Below are positions 1 to 8,900 of a DNA stretch of 64,000 bases, one piece after another; positions within the stretch are counted from its first letter, which is position 1; every line of letters starts with the position of its first letter. Below the pieces are notes generated by a model. The model saw only the letters and a list, made by a program, of their open reading frames with translations. It did no database searches and was not told the DNA's origin. Both the position numbers and the translations under genes were made by a program. The stretch comes from an uncultured Lysobacterales bacterium (GTDB lineage Bacteria > Pseudomonadota > Gammaproteobacteria > Xanthomonadales > Xanthomonadaceae), in contig CAMPJI010000003.1 in the NCBI GenBank assembly GCA_946886865.1, positions 16,499 through 80,498 of the forward strand, given 5' to 3'.

Positions 1-278
1 ACGAGGCGTACCTGTGGCAGGCACACGGCAAAGCCGTGCACGCCGCCGCCAGGCGCCGGCTCGTTAGCGAGCTCAAGCATGCGCTTGCAGGTCTTGCGAT
101 GGATCCCGTAGAGCGTGGCGACGCGCTTGATCGGCTCGCCCTCGATCAGGGCGACGAGCGCTACGGCGCGGTTGTCGATGGCCTTGCGCACCGCGTCGTC
201 CAGGTCGGTCATCGCCGCGGTGTCCGGCCGAGGCAGCGCGAGAAGCCGTGCGACATCCTCTTCGGTGAGGCCGGTCAT
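1..278 (-). CDS. TnsB/TniA-type transposase, N-terminal fragment (runs off left edge)
   Basis: An open frame of 92 codons starts with ATG at 278 and continues past the left edge without a stop. The visible N-terminus contains a helix-turn-helix-like stretch ([19 protein letters not shown], about residues 51-69), as expected in front of the DDE core of a Mu/Tn7 TnsB or TniA integrase. Its ATG overlaps the stop of the upstream TnsA-like gene by four bases (ATGA), which points to translational coupling. A TnsA partner directly upstream is the main support for calling it TnsB-like; the catalytic domain lies outside the window, so the assignment is an inference. Confidence 0.55.
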   Translation of the reverse strand, partial: MTGLTEEDVARLLALPRPDTAAMTDLDDAVRKAIDNRAVALVALIEGEPIKRVATLYGIHRKTCKRMLELANEPAPGGGVHGFAVCLPQVRL

Positions 279-1036
279 GCCGGGGATCTCCGCGACACGA
301 GCGTGTTGCGTCCAAGGCGCACGGCGCGATCGAAATCCACGAGCCCCAAGCAGATCAGCTCGCAAATGACGGCCTGCACGTCGCACGGGTGGAAGGGTGC
401 GAGCGCTGCTTCAATCTGTTCGATGCGCGCGCGCTCGACCTGGCTCAGGTGATCCAAGATCCGACTGCGCAGCGCCAAGCGGTTGCCCAGGCCCTGGGCG
501 ACCTGGGCGAACCCCAGCAGGCGCATGTTTTGGCTGACTTCGCCGCCCGCTTGGCGTACGTCCTGCTCGGTTACGAAACGAAGGCGCACGTTCTGCTCGC
601 CAGCAGCCGCCTCAAGTCGCTCGGCTTCGCGCGGGCGCAACGTTCCACCGTGGCCCTGCACGCAGGCACCGTCGGCGACTATCAGCAGGAACTCCACAAA
701 GCCGGTCGCGTACTGGACCCAAAAGTCGAGCTCGACCTGGTTGTTGCCGGTCTTGAGCATGCGCGGACGCTCGGTGTAGGCCTGCACGCTTGGATCGGTC
801 TCAAGCGCCAGTGCCACCGCGATGGGGGCAAGCCCGTCGACCTCGACGACGCGGCCTTCCTTGATCGACTGGTAACCATAGATGTCGCGATTTTCAAACT
901 CGCGACGCTTGTAGATGCGCGGTTCAAAAGGCCGCTCAACCGATACATGGAGCGACGCGTCAGCGTCGAGAAACGGGCGCAACGGTCCGGACGGTGCGGT
1001 CATGCCGCTGCGGCCGGGTGCGGAAATGAGGATCAT
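275..1036 (-). CDS. TnsA-like transposon endonuclease
   Basis: The 253-residue product resembles the TnsA endonuclease family, which nicks the 5' ends of Tn7-like elements and makes them cut-and-paste. Visible family-like features are an N-terminal arginine/lysine-rich lead ([12 protein letters not shown]), a core with Glu-Leu-Asp-Phe-Trp followed by a short strand (VELDFWVQY...[10 protein letters not shown]) as in a restriction-enzyme-like fold, and a helical C-terminal half ending in a winged-helix-like segment ([18 protein letters not shown]). The start at 1036 is chosen because AGGAG lies five bases upstream; a longer frame to 1078 has no such site. It overlaps the TnsB-like gene by four bases. 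The family call rests on motif memory and context. Confidence 0.6.
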   Translation of the reverse strand: MILISAPGRSGMTAPSGPLRPFLDADASLHVSVERPFEPRIYKRREFENRDIYGYQSIKEGRVVEVDGLAPIAVALALETDPSVQAYTERPRMLKTGNNQVELDFWVQYATGFVEFLLIVADGACVQGHGGTLRPREAERLEAAAGEQNVRLRFVTEQDVRQAGGEVSQNMRLLGFAQVAQGLGNRLALRSRILDHLSQVERARIEQIEAALAPFHPCDVQAVICELICLGLVDFDRAVRLGRNTLVSRRSPA

Positions 1037-1252
1037 GAGAGCTCCTGCGACGACGACCGCACGGTCGCCATCGGGCATGGGTGGTGGCCCGAAGCGTGAG
1101 CACGCATCGGGTCGATAGATAAGGCAGTGGAGGCACGCACGTGCGGCCCGTCCGCTATGCGGGTTGGGCGGGGGCGGGCGTGCAGAGCGTGAGCGCGTCG
1201 TCAGCTCGGCGCGGTAGGGATGCGGGTGTGCATCAGGAGGCTCCCGGTAGAT

Positions 1253-1270
1253 GCCTGAATTTTTTCAGGC
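1253..1270. repeat. Small perfect hairpin with T-rich loop
   Basis: GCCTGAA and TTCAGGC form a perfect seven-base-pair stem around a TTTT loop. It lies between the TnsA-like gene and the next gene to the right. It could be part of a transposon end or a weak transcriptional stop; nothing decides between them. Confidence 0.4.
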
Positions 1271-1333
1271 AGCAGTTGACGGTGACCCCAAATTCGAAGA
1301 AGCTGAGCGCTGCGACACGTCTCATGCTGTCTC

Positions 1334-1357
1334 GCGGGCCCCTCCTACGGGGCCCGC
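1334..1357. terminator. GC-rich terminator-like hairpin
   Basis: GCGGGCCCC and GGGGCCCGC form a nine-base-pair stem with a six-base loop. On the + strand it is followed by CTTCGTTT, a poor T-tract. It lies downstream of the minus-strand gene ending at 1468 and probably ends that transcript. Confidence 0.45.
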
Positions 1358-1467
1358 CTTCGTTTCCGGGACCGGAAATGTGTTTCAGGCGGGCGAGTGG
1401 AATCGTCTGGGCGGGTTACCCTCCGGTCGGCGGTAGTGGTGTCAGTCGAAAGTTGCGAACGGCGGCA

Positions 1468-1776
1468 TCAGGGCGCCACGCCTTGGTCGCTTCCGGACGC
1501 GTGAGGCGTGTCCTCATCCTGCACGGCCGTGGTCGCGGATGCCTCTCCGCACCCCGCCAGCCATTGCGCGACCTCGAACGTGCGGGCGTATCGGCCGCGC
1601 CGACCGGCTAGGGTGAAGGCCTCCACGGGCACCTGGCCGCGCTGGACTCCCATCTGGAACGCCCGCTGCGTGCGGTAGCCCAGGCATCGTGCGAGTGCGT
1701 TTCCCCCGATCAGTTCGCCATGCTCCTCAAGAAGCCGCTGGGTGAGGGTCTGTGTTTGCTCGGGGGTCAGGGGCAC
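1468..1776 (-). CDS. Small protein with HTH-like core, function unknown
   Basis: The frame encodes about 102 residues (from GTG at 1776), of which the first 75 look like a real folded domain: a helix LTQRLLEEHGELIGG, then NALARCLGYRTQRAFQMGVQRGQVPVEAF, which has the pattern of a small winged-helix or excisionase-like DNA-binding protein. A hydrophilic acidic tail follows. The start is unsettled: GTG at 1776 or GTG at 1797 are possible and neither has a good ribosome site. The frame stays open upstream to 2226, but that part is antisense to the next gene and looks like shadow. The position near a TnsA/TnsB pair suggests a mobile-element accessory gene; the function is not recognised. Confidence 0.45.
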   Translation of the reverse strand: MPLTPEQTQTLTQRLLEEHGELIGGNALARCLGYRTQRAFQMGVQRGQVPVEAFTLAGRRGRYARTFEVAQWLAGCGEASATTAVQDEDTPHASGSDQGVAP

Positions 1777-1858
1777 GGGTAGTTCGCTTCGCTGCACTGG
1801 ACGGCGCCCATGGCAGCATGAAATCCTCGCTCCGGCATGCCAAGAAAGCTCAGTAAAA

Positions 1859-2905
1859 ATGGGTGCGACGCAACCGCCGTCTCGGAGGCGAACGAAAGCG
1901 AAACGGAGGCATGGCCGTGGGAAGGCAGACCCGGTCAAGCGCCTTCGGAACCAGGTCTGGTATTGCCTGGTCTGTGCTGAGACGAAGACGCCTTGGGACG
2001 ATCCAGGGGCAATGGACAGGTTCTTTCTCAAGACCAGAACCGGTCCGTACCGCACCTTCGAGCGCCTACGCGACAATCGCTCCAATCCGGGACTGAAGAA
2101 TTCCGCTCTGAAGCATCGGAGTGTGGCCCAGCTCGTGGCGGAGAAACGCGGATACGAGCACACACAGCTGGCGCTCAAGAGTCGCCTCTGGAGCCTTCTT
2201 AGTGGGCCACCTTGGACCCCTGCCAAGCGCGAAGAGGAAATCGACCGGCTGCTACATACGTTTGAGTTCTACGAGAGCGGACCTCGCGATAAGTTCATCC
2301 TCGACACGCTGTCTATCGAGGACTTTCGCGATCTCGACCGCACACCTTCGAATTTTCAATGTGGCCTGCGGAAAGTGGCACAACAGCAATCGCTCGACGG
2401 CATCCTGTTGCTGTGCCTGTTGTACCGGCGCCACCTCGAGGCCGGCCGACTAGGAGAGGTCCGCGACGTGGGCGACGCGGTGTTGCGGGCGATCCACCAC
2501 TACTGTGACCGTCCGGGCTTCCACGGGGAGGTGCGCACGCTTTGGGTGTTTATTACCCGACGCCGCGTGTTCGCCGGACAGCCTTCTCTCGAGCACACGC
2601 CGCAGGCCCTCTCGGAGGCGCGCCAGATAATCGCCGGCTGGGAGGCACATTGCACGACGGCGCAAGCACAGAAGTGGTTCGATGATCAGGTGTGGCTTTA
2701 TGCCTGTAATCGCGAGAACGACGAAGAGGTCCAGAGGTCTTACATCATCCCGCGAAACCCCGAGGTCGAGGGCTTTATTGCCGCCCGTGACCACCTTTGG
2801 ATCCGCGCAGTTGACACAGCTGTCGCCAATTTGCCACCCCTGAACCCTAACTCGCCCAGTACCGCCGAAACTGGTTTTGCCCAGCCCCCAGGTCATCGCG
2901 AATGA
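1859..2905 (+). CDS. Hypothetical protein of the transposon-flanking region
   Basis: The 348-residue product starts at ATG 1859, where the basic lead (SRRRTKAKRRHGRGK) begins; the frame upstream to 1742 overlaps a minus-strand gene and lacks protein character. A possible AGAAAG ribosome site lies about ten bases before. The rest is a soluble, mixed-charge, tryptophan-containing protein with several helical segments (EEEIDRLLHTFEFYE, GILLLCLLYRRHLEAGRLGEV). I see no signal peptide, membrane segment, P-loop or nuclease motif. It is not recognised. Its place between the Tn7-like core genes and an XRE-regulated pair suggests transposon cargo, which is inference. Confidence 0.6.
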   Translation: MGATQPPSRRRTKAKRRHGRGKADPVKRLRNQVWYCLVCAETKTPWDDPGAMDRFFLKTRTGPYRTFERLRDNRSNPGLKNSALKHRSVAQLVAEKRGYEHTQLALKSRLWSLLSGPPWTPAKREEEIDRLLHTFEFYESGPRDKFILDTLSIEDFRDLDRTPSNFQCGLRKVAQQQSLDGILLLCLLYRRHLEAGRLGEVRDVGDAVLRAIHHYCDRPGFHGEVRTLWVFITRRRVFAGQPSLEHTPQALSEARQIIAGWEAHCTTAQAQKWFDDQVWLYACNRENDEEVQRSYIIPRNPEVEGFIAARDHLWIRAVDTAVANLPPLNPNSPSTAETGFAQPPGHRE

Positions 2906-2993
2906 GCGGGGTGTGGCTAAACCACGGAGCTTGCAGGGGTGCTCACACCCTCGCTCCCCATTGCGACGGTAGTACGGGCCTCTGGTAGCAGTA

Positions 2994-3749
2994 TCAACCT
3001 TGGCGACCGACCCGCAGCGATTCCTCTGCTATCGGTACTGTCCAGAACGCGGCGTCCAGTCCGCTAACACCGTAGGCAAAGCCGCGGGAAAGCGCTGTGT
3101 CCGGTTTGATCTCTCGTGGGACAAACGAGCAGTTGGCCCATCCGCCTTTGCTGACTCCGCGTGCGCGCTTCACCAGTTCCTCAGCGATCGCCCGCCGGAT
3201 GAGCTCGTCGGTTCGCTGCCACTGCAGCGCCAAGGAAGCTCCGTGCCTCACTGACGCCCAGCCGCAATAGCGCCACTGACCAATGGTCAATCCTTGAACA
3301 GAAGAGAACGCGCGCCCGACATCCAGGGCCCACTCCGCAGGAAAGCGGTGTCGAGCCAATTGCGATGCCAGAAACCGCTCGGCCTCGGCTCGACCCAGGT
3401 CTTGCCACAGCCGTATGACTGCACCACCCGTTTGCGGCTGTAAGGCTACCTCCGCAAAGTAGTCCTCCAGGGCTTCTCCCAGTCGCGAGGGCTCGTACAC
3501 ATCCCACGTCAGTCGCCACTGAAAGCCTTCAATCGGTGTGGTACGGGTGTCGGACGCAACCGTCCATCTCCGCAGGCCTTCCGGAGCGCCAATGATGCCG
3601 AGGCGACCTAGATCATTCAGCAGTGCGATCGTCAGGTCCACGGAAGGCGCCACCGGGATGCGTTCGGTCTGGGCCGACAGCAGGGCCCACAGCTGCAGGC
3701 TGGCGACAGGACCCAGTTCTTCGAGAGAGTGCGGAGGGGACGCCCGCAT
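2994..3749 (-). CDS. Hypothetical protein, divergent from the XRE regulator
   Basis: The 251-residue product is soluble, leucine- and tryptophan-rich, with no signal peptide or recognised catalytic motif. The start is taken as ATG at 3749; the frame also offers a TTG directly before it. The gene is transcribed away from the XRE-type regulator at 3840, and the two share a short intergenic region holding a perfect 19-bp inverted repeat at 3775-3793. That arrangement is typical of a regulator controlling a divergent neighbour and itself. The function is unknown; an effector or cargo protein under XRE control is the most cautious reading. Confidence 0.6.
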   Translation of the reverse strand: MRASPPHSLEELGPVASLQLWALLSAQTERIPVAPSVDLTIALLNDLGRLGIIGAPEGLRRWTVASDTRTTPIEGFQWRLTWDVYEPSRLGEALEDYFAEVALQPQTGGAVIRLWQDLGRAEAERFLASQLARHRFPAEWALDVGRAFSSVQGLTIGQWRYCGWASVRHGASLALQWQRTDELIRRAIAEELVKRARGVSKGGWANCSFVPREIKPDTALSRGFAYGVSGLDAAFWTVPIAEESLRVGRQG

Positions 3750-3774
3750 CAAATGGGCCTGCAGGTTGAGGGGG

Positions 3775-3793
3775 TACTAAGAATAACTTAGTA
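3775..3793. promoter_or_regulatory. Operator-like perfect palindrome between divergent genes
   Basis: TACTAAG (3775-3781), spacer AATAA, CTTAGTA (3787-3793) form a perfect seven-base inverted repeat. It lies 25 bases before the start of the minus-strand gene (3749) and 46 bases before the XRE gene start (3840), so a dimer bound here could block both promoters. Two short AT-rich arms with a five-base spacer are typical of Cro/CI-type operators. Confidence 0.65.
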
Positions 3794-3839
3794 TGCAAGC
3801 CGCGAAAACTTCGCCAATCTGTCGCCCATGGGGGGCACA

Positions 3840-4172
3840 GTGGCGAAACAGGCAGCACCACCTTCGGTTTTTGCGCGGCGGCTGGCCGAGGCCCGGCAGC
3901 GGGCGGGCCTGTCGCAACGCGATCTGGGGTTGCTTGCCGGCATGGAGCCGTCCGTGGCCTCTCCCCGCATCAACCAGTACGAGCATGGCAAGCACGAGCC
4001 CCGGGGCGAGACGCTCCAGCGACTGGCCGAGGCCTTGGGCGTGCCGGCCGCGTATCTGCTCACGGACGACGAACTGCTGGCCCGGCTCCTGCTGCAGTGG
4101 AAGGACCTCACCGTGCGCCAGAAGAAGCAGGTGCTCAAGGATGTGGAGGCGGCCCTCGCCGCCAAAGGCTGA
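3840..4172 (+). CDS. XRE-family transcriptional regulator
   Basis: The 110-residue protein carries a Cro/CI helix-turn-helix in its first 65 residues (FARRLAEARQRAGLSQRDL, GMEPSVASPRINQYEHG, LAEALGVPAAYLL), followed by a helical tail (QWKDLTVRQKKQVLKDVEAALAAK) that may serve in dimerisation. GTG at 3840 is preferred because GGGGGG lies a few bases upstream; an in-frame ATG at 3828 has no ribosome site. It is divergent from the gene ending at 2994, and the palindrome at 3775-3793 is its likely operator. It probably represses itself and that neighbour. The regulated process is unknown. Confidence 0.85.
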   Translation: MAKQAAPPSVFARRLAEARQRAGLSQRDLGLLAGMEPSVASPRINQYEHGKHEPRGETLQRLAEALGVPAAYLLTDDELLARLLLQWKDLTVRQKKQVLKDVEAALAAKG

Positions 4173-4241
4173 GCGGCCGGCCAAGGCGCGTGGGTTGCCG
4201 CGCCCACCGGCATGTTCGCTCGGCCTGAGTGAGTACTTCTT

Positions 4242-4277
4242 CGCCCGATACCCGCGATAAGAGCGGTTTATCGGGCG
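4242..4277. terminator. Long two-step hairpin after the XRE gene
   Basis: CGCCCGATA (4242-4250) pairs with TATCGGGCG (4269-4277), and inside it CCGC (4252-4255) pairs with GCGG (4263-4266) around a GATAAGA loop. No T-run follows. It most likely ends the XRE transcript. Confidence 0.45.
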
Positions 4278-4673
4278 TAGCCGCGCAGCTGCAGTGGTGA
4301 AGGCAGTCCCGCCAGGGCCCGGCTCAGGGGCAACGCGGTTGAGCGGCCGACGGCCCGCGCTCGGGATGACCAGTGTTCGGGGGCCGCCCTAGTTTGTCTA
4401 TCGGAAAACGCCGCGGTGCAGTGTCAGTGAATTCCTACGCTCTCGCACGCGGCTCGCTTGCCTGACAGCGTTAGCGCAAGTGTTAGCGAGCCACCGGTGA
4501 GGCGTAACCACGCGGCCGTGCCGCTTTTTCCATTGACTCATGTGGCTTGCGCTTGCTGGGTAGACGGGGGCGATCTACACAAAGTGTTGACATGTCACCG
4601 GAGGTGGGGAGAATCGGCCAAGCTCGCCCCGCTCGATTGGCCGGGTGAGTGACTAGTCAGCAAGGAATGCGCA
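4278..4673. other. Long non-coding leader upstream of the type I secretion operon
   Basis: No gene is supported here. The stretch holds an inverted repeat (GGCTCGCT at 4451-4458 and AGCGAGCC at 4485-4492) with alternative inner pairing of CTTGC and GCAAG, and a direct GTTAGCG repeat inside it. A promoter candidate at 4587-4614 is listed separately. The length of the leader suggests regulation of the exporter operon. Confidence 0.4.
4587..4614 (+). promoter_or_regulatory. Candidate sigma-70 promoter of the exporter operon
   Basis: A consensus -35 box TTGACA (4587-4592) is followed after 16 bases by GAGAAT (4609-4614), which matches four of six -10 positions. It lies about 60 bases upstream of the ABC exporter start at 4674. 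Confidence 0.4.
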
Positions 4674-6857
4674 ATGGCTCATGGAGGGGCGGCGCTTGCG
4701 GTGGTTGAGCCCGCAGCGCCCGAGGATTCGCACGCACCGCCTGCGCCCGATTTGGCGCTGCGCGGCCTTGTGCTGCTGGCCCAGTTCCATGGCGTGGCCG
4801 CGGATGCCGGCCAGCTGGCGCATGACTTCGGCCTCACTGGCGAGCGCTTCGACGAGACCGCCTTGCTACGCGCGGCCAAGACCTTGGGGCTGAAAGCGCG
4901 GATCAATGCACAACCGCCTGCCCGCATCGCCATGGCCAGCCTGCCGGCGCTGGCGCTGGTACCGGAAGGCGAGGGCGACAGCTTCATCGTCGCCAAGGTC
5001 GCCGGCGACCAGATCCTGATCCACGACCTGACCGAGCGCCGCCCGCGAGCGGTCAGCGTGGAAGAGTTCGAGGCGCGTTATGCCGGCCGGCTATTGCAGG
5101 TGGCCTCGCGCGCTTCGGTACTGGGCGAACTCGCAAAGTTCGACTTCAGCTGGTTCATCCCGGCGGTGGTGAAGTACCGCAAGCTGCTGCTTGAAGTCTT
5201 CATAGTCTCCTTCTTCATCCAGCTCTTCGCGCTAGTCACGCCGCTGTTCTACCAGGTGGTGATGGACAAGGTGCTGGTGCACCAGGCGATGACGACCCTT
5301 AATGTCATTGCCATCGGCCTGGTGACCATGGCGGTGTTCGAGGTGGTGATGAGCGGGCTGCGCACCTATGTGTTCAGCCACACCACCAGCAAGATTGATG
5401 TCGAACTCGGTGCACGCCTGTTCCGCCATGTGCTGGCACTGCCGTTGGCCTATTTCGAATCCCGGCGCGTTGGCGACACCATTGCCCGCGTTCGGGAGCT
5501 GGAGAACATCCGCGGCTTCCTGACGGGGCAGGCCCTGACCTCGGTGCTGGACCTTCTCTTCACTGGCGTCTTCTTGGCGGTGATGTTCTGGTACAGCGGC
5601 TGGCTCACCCTGATCGTGGTGCTGTCGTTGCCGGTCTACGTGCTGATTTCGGTGGGCGTCACGCCCGTATTGCGCAAGCGTTTGAACGAGAAGTTTGCGC
5701 GGGGCGCCGATAACCAGTCGTTCCTGGTCGAGACGGTCAGCGGCATCGGCACGATCAAGGCCACGGCCGTGGATCCGCGCGTGACCCGTACCTGGGATAA
5801 CCAGCTGGCCGGCTATGTCAGCGCTGGATTCGGCGTAACCCGCATTGCCACGCTGGGCCAGCAAAGCGTGCAGCTGGTGCAGAAGCTGGTCAGCATCGCC
5901 ATCCTGTTCTGGGGCGCCAAGCTCGTCATCGAGGGCAAGCTGTCGATCGGTCAGCTCATCGCGTTCAACATGCTCTCCGGCCAAGTGGCCGCGCCCATCA
6001 TTCGGCTCGCGCAGCTCTGGCAGGACTTCCAGCAGGTCGGCATCTCCGTCGAGCGGTTGGGCGACATCCTCAATACCCGCACCGAGGTCCCGGGCAGCCG
6101 CATCGCCCTTCCGCCCATCCAAGGGAGGGTTACCTTCGAGCGCGTGAGCTTTCGCTACCGGCCCGACACCCCCGAGGTGCTGGCGGGAATCGAGTTGGAT
6201 ATCGCGCCCGGCGAGGTGATTGGCATCGTCGGACGCTCGGGCTCCGGCAAGAGCACGCTGACCAAGCTGGTGCAACGGCTGTACACCCCCGAGCGCGGCC
6301 GCGTGCTGATTGATGGGCATGATCTGGCCTTGGCCGATCCGGCTTGGCTGCGGCGGCAGCTGGGTGTTGTCTTGCAGGAAAATTTCCTGTTCAACCGGAG
6401 CATTCGCGAAAACATCGCGCTTGCCGATCCGGGCATGCCGCTGGAGCGGGTCATTCATGCCGCCCAGCTCGCGGGTGCACATGACTTCATTGTCGAACTG
6501 CCGGAGGGGTATGACACTCGAGTGGGGGAGCAGGGGGCGGGTCTGTCGGGCGGTCAGCGCCAGCGGATCGCCATCGCTCGCGCCCTGATCACCGACCCGC
6601 GCATCCTGATCTTCGATGAGGCCACCAGCGCCTTGGACTATGAGTCCGAGCATGCCGTCATGGGCAACATGCGGGCCATCTGCAGGAGTCGGACTGTACT
6701 GATCATCGCGCACCGCCTGTCCACGGTCCGCCAAGCGAATCGGATCGTGGTGGTCGACAAGGGGCGCATCGTGGAGTGCGGCACACATGCCGAACTCCTA
6801 GAGCGGCCCGAGGGCCATTACGCTCACCTCCAACGGTTGCAGCAGGGTCCGGCATGA
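4674..6857 (+). CDS. Type I secretion ABC exporter, HlyB-like with C39-like domain
   Basis: The 727-residue inner-membrane exporter has three parts. Residues about 20-150 form a peptidase-C39-like domain without the catalytic cysteine, the chaperone-like domain typical of HlyB. Residues about 165-440 are the transmembrane domain (for example [20 protein letters not shown]). The nucleotide-binding domain has Walker [10 protein letters not shown] near residue 520, signature LSGGQRQR near 624 and Walker B ILIFDEA near 644. The ATG is preceded by AAGGA. It overlaps the HlyD-like gene by four bases (ATGA). Context implies export of the RTX protein encoded at 8901, driven by ATP hydrolysis; the outer-membrane TolC partner must be encoded elsewhere. 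Confidence 0.93.
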   Translation: MAHGGAALAVVEPAAPEDSHAPPAPDLALRGLVLLAQFHGVAADAGQLAHDFGLTGERFDETALLRAAKTLGLKARINAQPPARIAMASLPALALVPEGEGDSFIVAKVAGDQILIHDLTERRPRAVSVEEFEARYAGRLLQVASRASVLGELAKFDFSWFIPAVVKYRKLLLEVFIVSFFIQLFALVTPLFYQVVMDKVLVHQAMTTLNVIAIGLVTMAVFEVVMSGLRTYVFSHTTSKIDVELGARLFRHVLALPLAYFESRRVGDTIARVRELENIRGFLTGQALTSVLDLLFTGVFLAVMFWYSGWLTLIVVLSLPVYVLISVGVTPVLRKRLNEKFARGADNQSFLVETVSGIGTIKATAVDPRVTRTWDNQLAGYVSAGFGVTRIATLGQQSVQLVQKLVSIAILFWGAKLVIEGKLSIGQLIAFNMLSGQVAAPIIRLAQLWQDFQQVGISVERLGDILNTRTEVPGSRIALPPIQGRVTFERVSFRYRPDTPEVLAGIELDIAPGEVIGIVGRSGSGKSTLTKLVQRLYTPERGRVLIDGHDLALADPAWLRRQLGVVLQENFLFNRSIRENIALADPGMPLERVIHAAQLAGAHDFIVELPEGYDTRVGEQGAGLSGGQRQRIAIARALITDPRILIFDEATSALDYESEHAVMGNMRAICRSRTVLIIAHRLSTVRQANRIVVVDKGRIVECGTHAELLERPEGHYAHLQRLQQGPA

Positions 6858-8272
6858 AGCACGTCCTCCAAGGAGTTCGGGATTTCGTCTCTCGCTACAC
6901 CGACGTCTTCAAGTCTGCCTGGGCAGTCCGTCACCGTTTGGAGGCTGTCAAACGTACGCCAGACGAACTCGCATTCCTGCCCGCCCATCTCGAGCTGACC
7001 GATAGCCCGGTCTCTCCACTGCCGCGCTGGACGATGCGGGTCATTATCTCGTTCTTCTGTTTGGCATTGCTGTGGGCGTGCTTCGGCAAACTTGACATCG
7101 TCGCAGTTGCGCCGGGCAAGACCGTGGTCAGCTCGCGCACCAAGGTCCTGCAATCGTCGGAGACGGCAGTGGTGCGGCGCATCCTGGTCGAGGACGGGCA
7201 GGTGGTGAAACAGGGCGATCTGCTGATCGAACTGGACGCTACCGCGACCAGCGCCGACTACACTCAGGCGGACGATGCCCTGACCAATGCGAAGCTGGCG
7301 CAACTGCGGCTGGCTGCGTTGGCCGAGGCGATAGAGTCCGGGACCGCCCCCGTGCTGGCCCCGGATGCGGCCTCGCCGAAGGCGCTGTTCGCCTCAGCAC
7401 AGCGGCTAGCCAGCAGCCAGTTCGATGCCTTCCAGGCCAAGCGCCAGAGTCTGCTCGCCTCCATTGCCCAGCGGCGGGCGGAGCTGGGCACCGTGCAGGC
7501 CCTGATCGAGCCACTGGAACAGACTGTCAACATCACACGCACCCGTTCCGAGGATTACGCGGAATTGGTCGAAGGCCAGTACGTGGGCCGGCACGACTAC
7601 TTGCGGATCGAGGAGGAACGCATCGCCGCCGAGCGCGACCTGGCGGCGCAGCGCAACCGACTGCACGAGGTGCGCTCCGCCTTGGACGGTGCCCGGGAGG
7701 AGCTGCGCGTTCTCGTTTCCGATACGCGCCAGCAGACCCTCGACGGGTTGCGACAGGCACGCGAGCAGGTCCAGCAGTTCACTCCGGAGGTTGCCAGAAC
7801 CGGGCAAAGAGACAGGTTGATGGGGCTGCGTGCCCCGGTCGATGGCACGGTGCAGCAACTGGCCGTGCATACGGTCGGAGGCGTAGTCACGCCTGCGCAG
7901 GCGCTATTGGCCGTCGTGCCCAGCGACGAGTCGCTGGAAATCGAAGCCACGGTATTGAACAAGGACATCGGCTTCGTCCGGCCCGGGCAGCCGGTCACGG
8001 TCAAAGTCGAGAGCTTCCCCTACACCCGCTACGGCTACCTGACGGGCACGGTCACGAGCGTGTCGCACGATGCGGCGCAGGACGAGAACTTGGGAATGGT
8101 GTTTCCCGCAAGAATCAAGCTGCGGGGTGCGACGCTCAGCATCGATGGTGTCGAAGTGCAACTGACATCAGGGATGAACTTGAGTGCGGAGGTCAAGACT
8201 GGGAAGCGTCGGGTGATCAGCTATCTGCTCAGTCCGCTGCAACGGGGTGGCGAAGCACTGAGGGAACGATGA
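6854..8272 (+). CDS. HlyD-family membrane fusion protein of type I secretion
   Basis: The 472-residue adaptor has a short cytoplasmic N-terminus, one transmembrane segment ([18 protein letters not shown]), a lipoyl-type beta hairpin ([19 protein letters not shown]), a long coiled-coil with many [11 protein letters not shown] and [15 protein letters not shown] heptads, then the second lipoyl half ([20 protein letters not shown]) and a beta-barrel tail with the family-typical [17 protein letters not shown]. The ATG at 6854 overlaps the exporter stop (ATGA), which fixes the start; the frame upstream is shadow. It should bridge the ABC exporter to TolC in the periplasm. Confidence 0.93.
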   Translation: MKHVLQGVRDFVSRYTDVFKSAWAVRHRLEAVKRTPDELAFLPAHLELTDSPVSPLPRWTMRVIISFFCLALLWACFGKLDIVAVAPGKTVVSSRTKVLQSSETAVVRRILVEDGQVVKQGDLLIELDATATSADYTQADDALTNAKLAQLRLAALAEAIESGTAPVLAPDAASPKALFASAQRLASSQFDAFQAKRQSLLASIAQRRAELGTVQALIEPLEQTVNITRTRSEDYAELVEGQYVGRHDYLRIEEERIAAERDLAAQRNRLHEVRSALDGAREELRVLVSDTRQQTLDGLRQAREQVQQFTPEVARTGQRDRLMGLRAPVDGTVQQLAVHTVGGVVTPAQALLAVVPSDESLEIEATVLNKDIGFVRPGQPVTVKVESFPYTRYGYLTGTVTSVSHDAAQDENLGMVFPARIKLRGATLSIDGVEVQLTSGMNLSAEVKTGKRRVISYLLSPLQRGGEALRER

Positions 8273-8382
8273 AAGACGTTCCCGCGATACGCCCCACCGA
8301 AACCGCCGGGGCGGACTCGAACAAAGACGCAGCATAGAAGCCCAGGCCAACCCCTTCGACTTATTGGAATTGCAGGAGTCGC

Positions 8383-8886
8383 ATGAAGAGCAATCTTGTA
8401 GCGAATAACACATTCTGGCACTGGTGGACATTGATCATACTTCTCATTTTTATCGGCTCTATTTTCACATACGGCCGTGTTAATGAGTCTGGGTACTGTT
8501 TAGGAGAGCTGCGACGACTAAGCGATGACGAACTAATAAATGCGGCCGTGGATTACGTCATCCGACGTACCGCACCCAGCGGTGGAGCGATCGCCATTGA
8601 GAACGGAAAGGCTCGTGAGATTCAAGATCTTAGAGCGAATAACAGAAAGTATACGAGTGCAGCAGAGTTCAGGTCGGCAAACCCGAGCTGTTGCCGCATT
8701 CTTGACGATGCAGAATATCCAGGATATCTCATCCCGCGAGCCTCTCGTGCGAGGGGTGAATTCGCTGCGATGGTAAGAGTGGAATTCATACACGGTAAGT
8801 ACGAAAGCGACTTTACGGTGAAGCAGCAACTGCAGTCACATCACATAGCAGTGACGAATTGCGGAACGGTTTTAGAAAACTCATGA
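8383..8886 (+). CDS. Small membrane-anchored protein between exporter and RTX gene
   Basis: The 167-residue product has an N-terminal hydrophobic anchor (WWTLIILLIFIGSIFTYG, about residues 14-31) followed by a soluble, probably periplasmic domain with four cysteines (including a CC pair at SCCRI). The start has GGAG a few bases upstream. Base composition is clearly lower in GC than the surroundings (for example 25 of 60 bases in 8401-8460), as in the start of the RTX gene that follows 14 bases later. I do not recognise the family. Its position suggests a partner of the RTX protein such as a chaperone, assembly or immunity factor, but no sequence feature proves this. Confidence 0.7.
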   Translation: MKSNLVANNTFWHWWTLIILLIFIGSIFTYGRVNESGYCLGELRRLSDDELINAAVDYVIRRTAPSGGAIAIENGKAREIQDLRANNRKYTSAAEFRSANPSCCRILDDAEYPGYLIPRASRARGEFAAMVRVEFIHGKYESDFTVKQQLQSHHIAVTNCGTVLENS

Positions 8887-8900
8887 CAAAGGAATGACAA

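Larger units (their letters stand above)
1037..1467. other. Intergenic region, probable right flank of the Tn7-like element
   Basis: I find no convincing gene here. The region contains two clear hairpins (1253-1270 and 1334-1357, listed separately). In Tn7-like elements the transposon end lies just upstream of tnsA, so the right terminus and its TnsB-binding repeats should be within or near this stretch. I could not identify a terminal inverted repeat because the other end is outside the window. Confidence 0.35.

Noticed and set aside
1251..1300. Possible transposon terminal repeat near the 1253-1270 hairpin
   Set aside because: No matching second end or repeated binding sites are visible within the window, so it cannot be supported.
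5232..6788. 518-codon minus-strand frame opposite the ABC exporter
   Set aside because: The exporter on the + strand has all catalytic motifs; the opposite frame has none.
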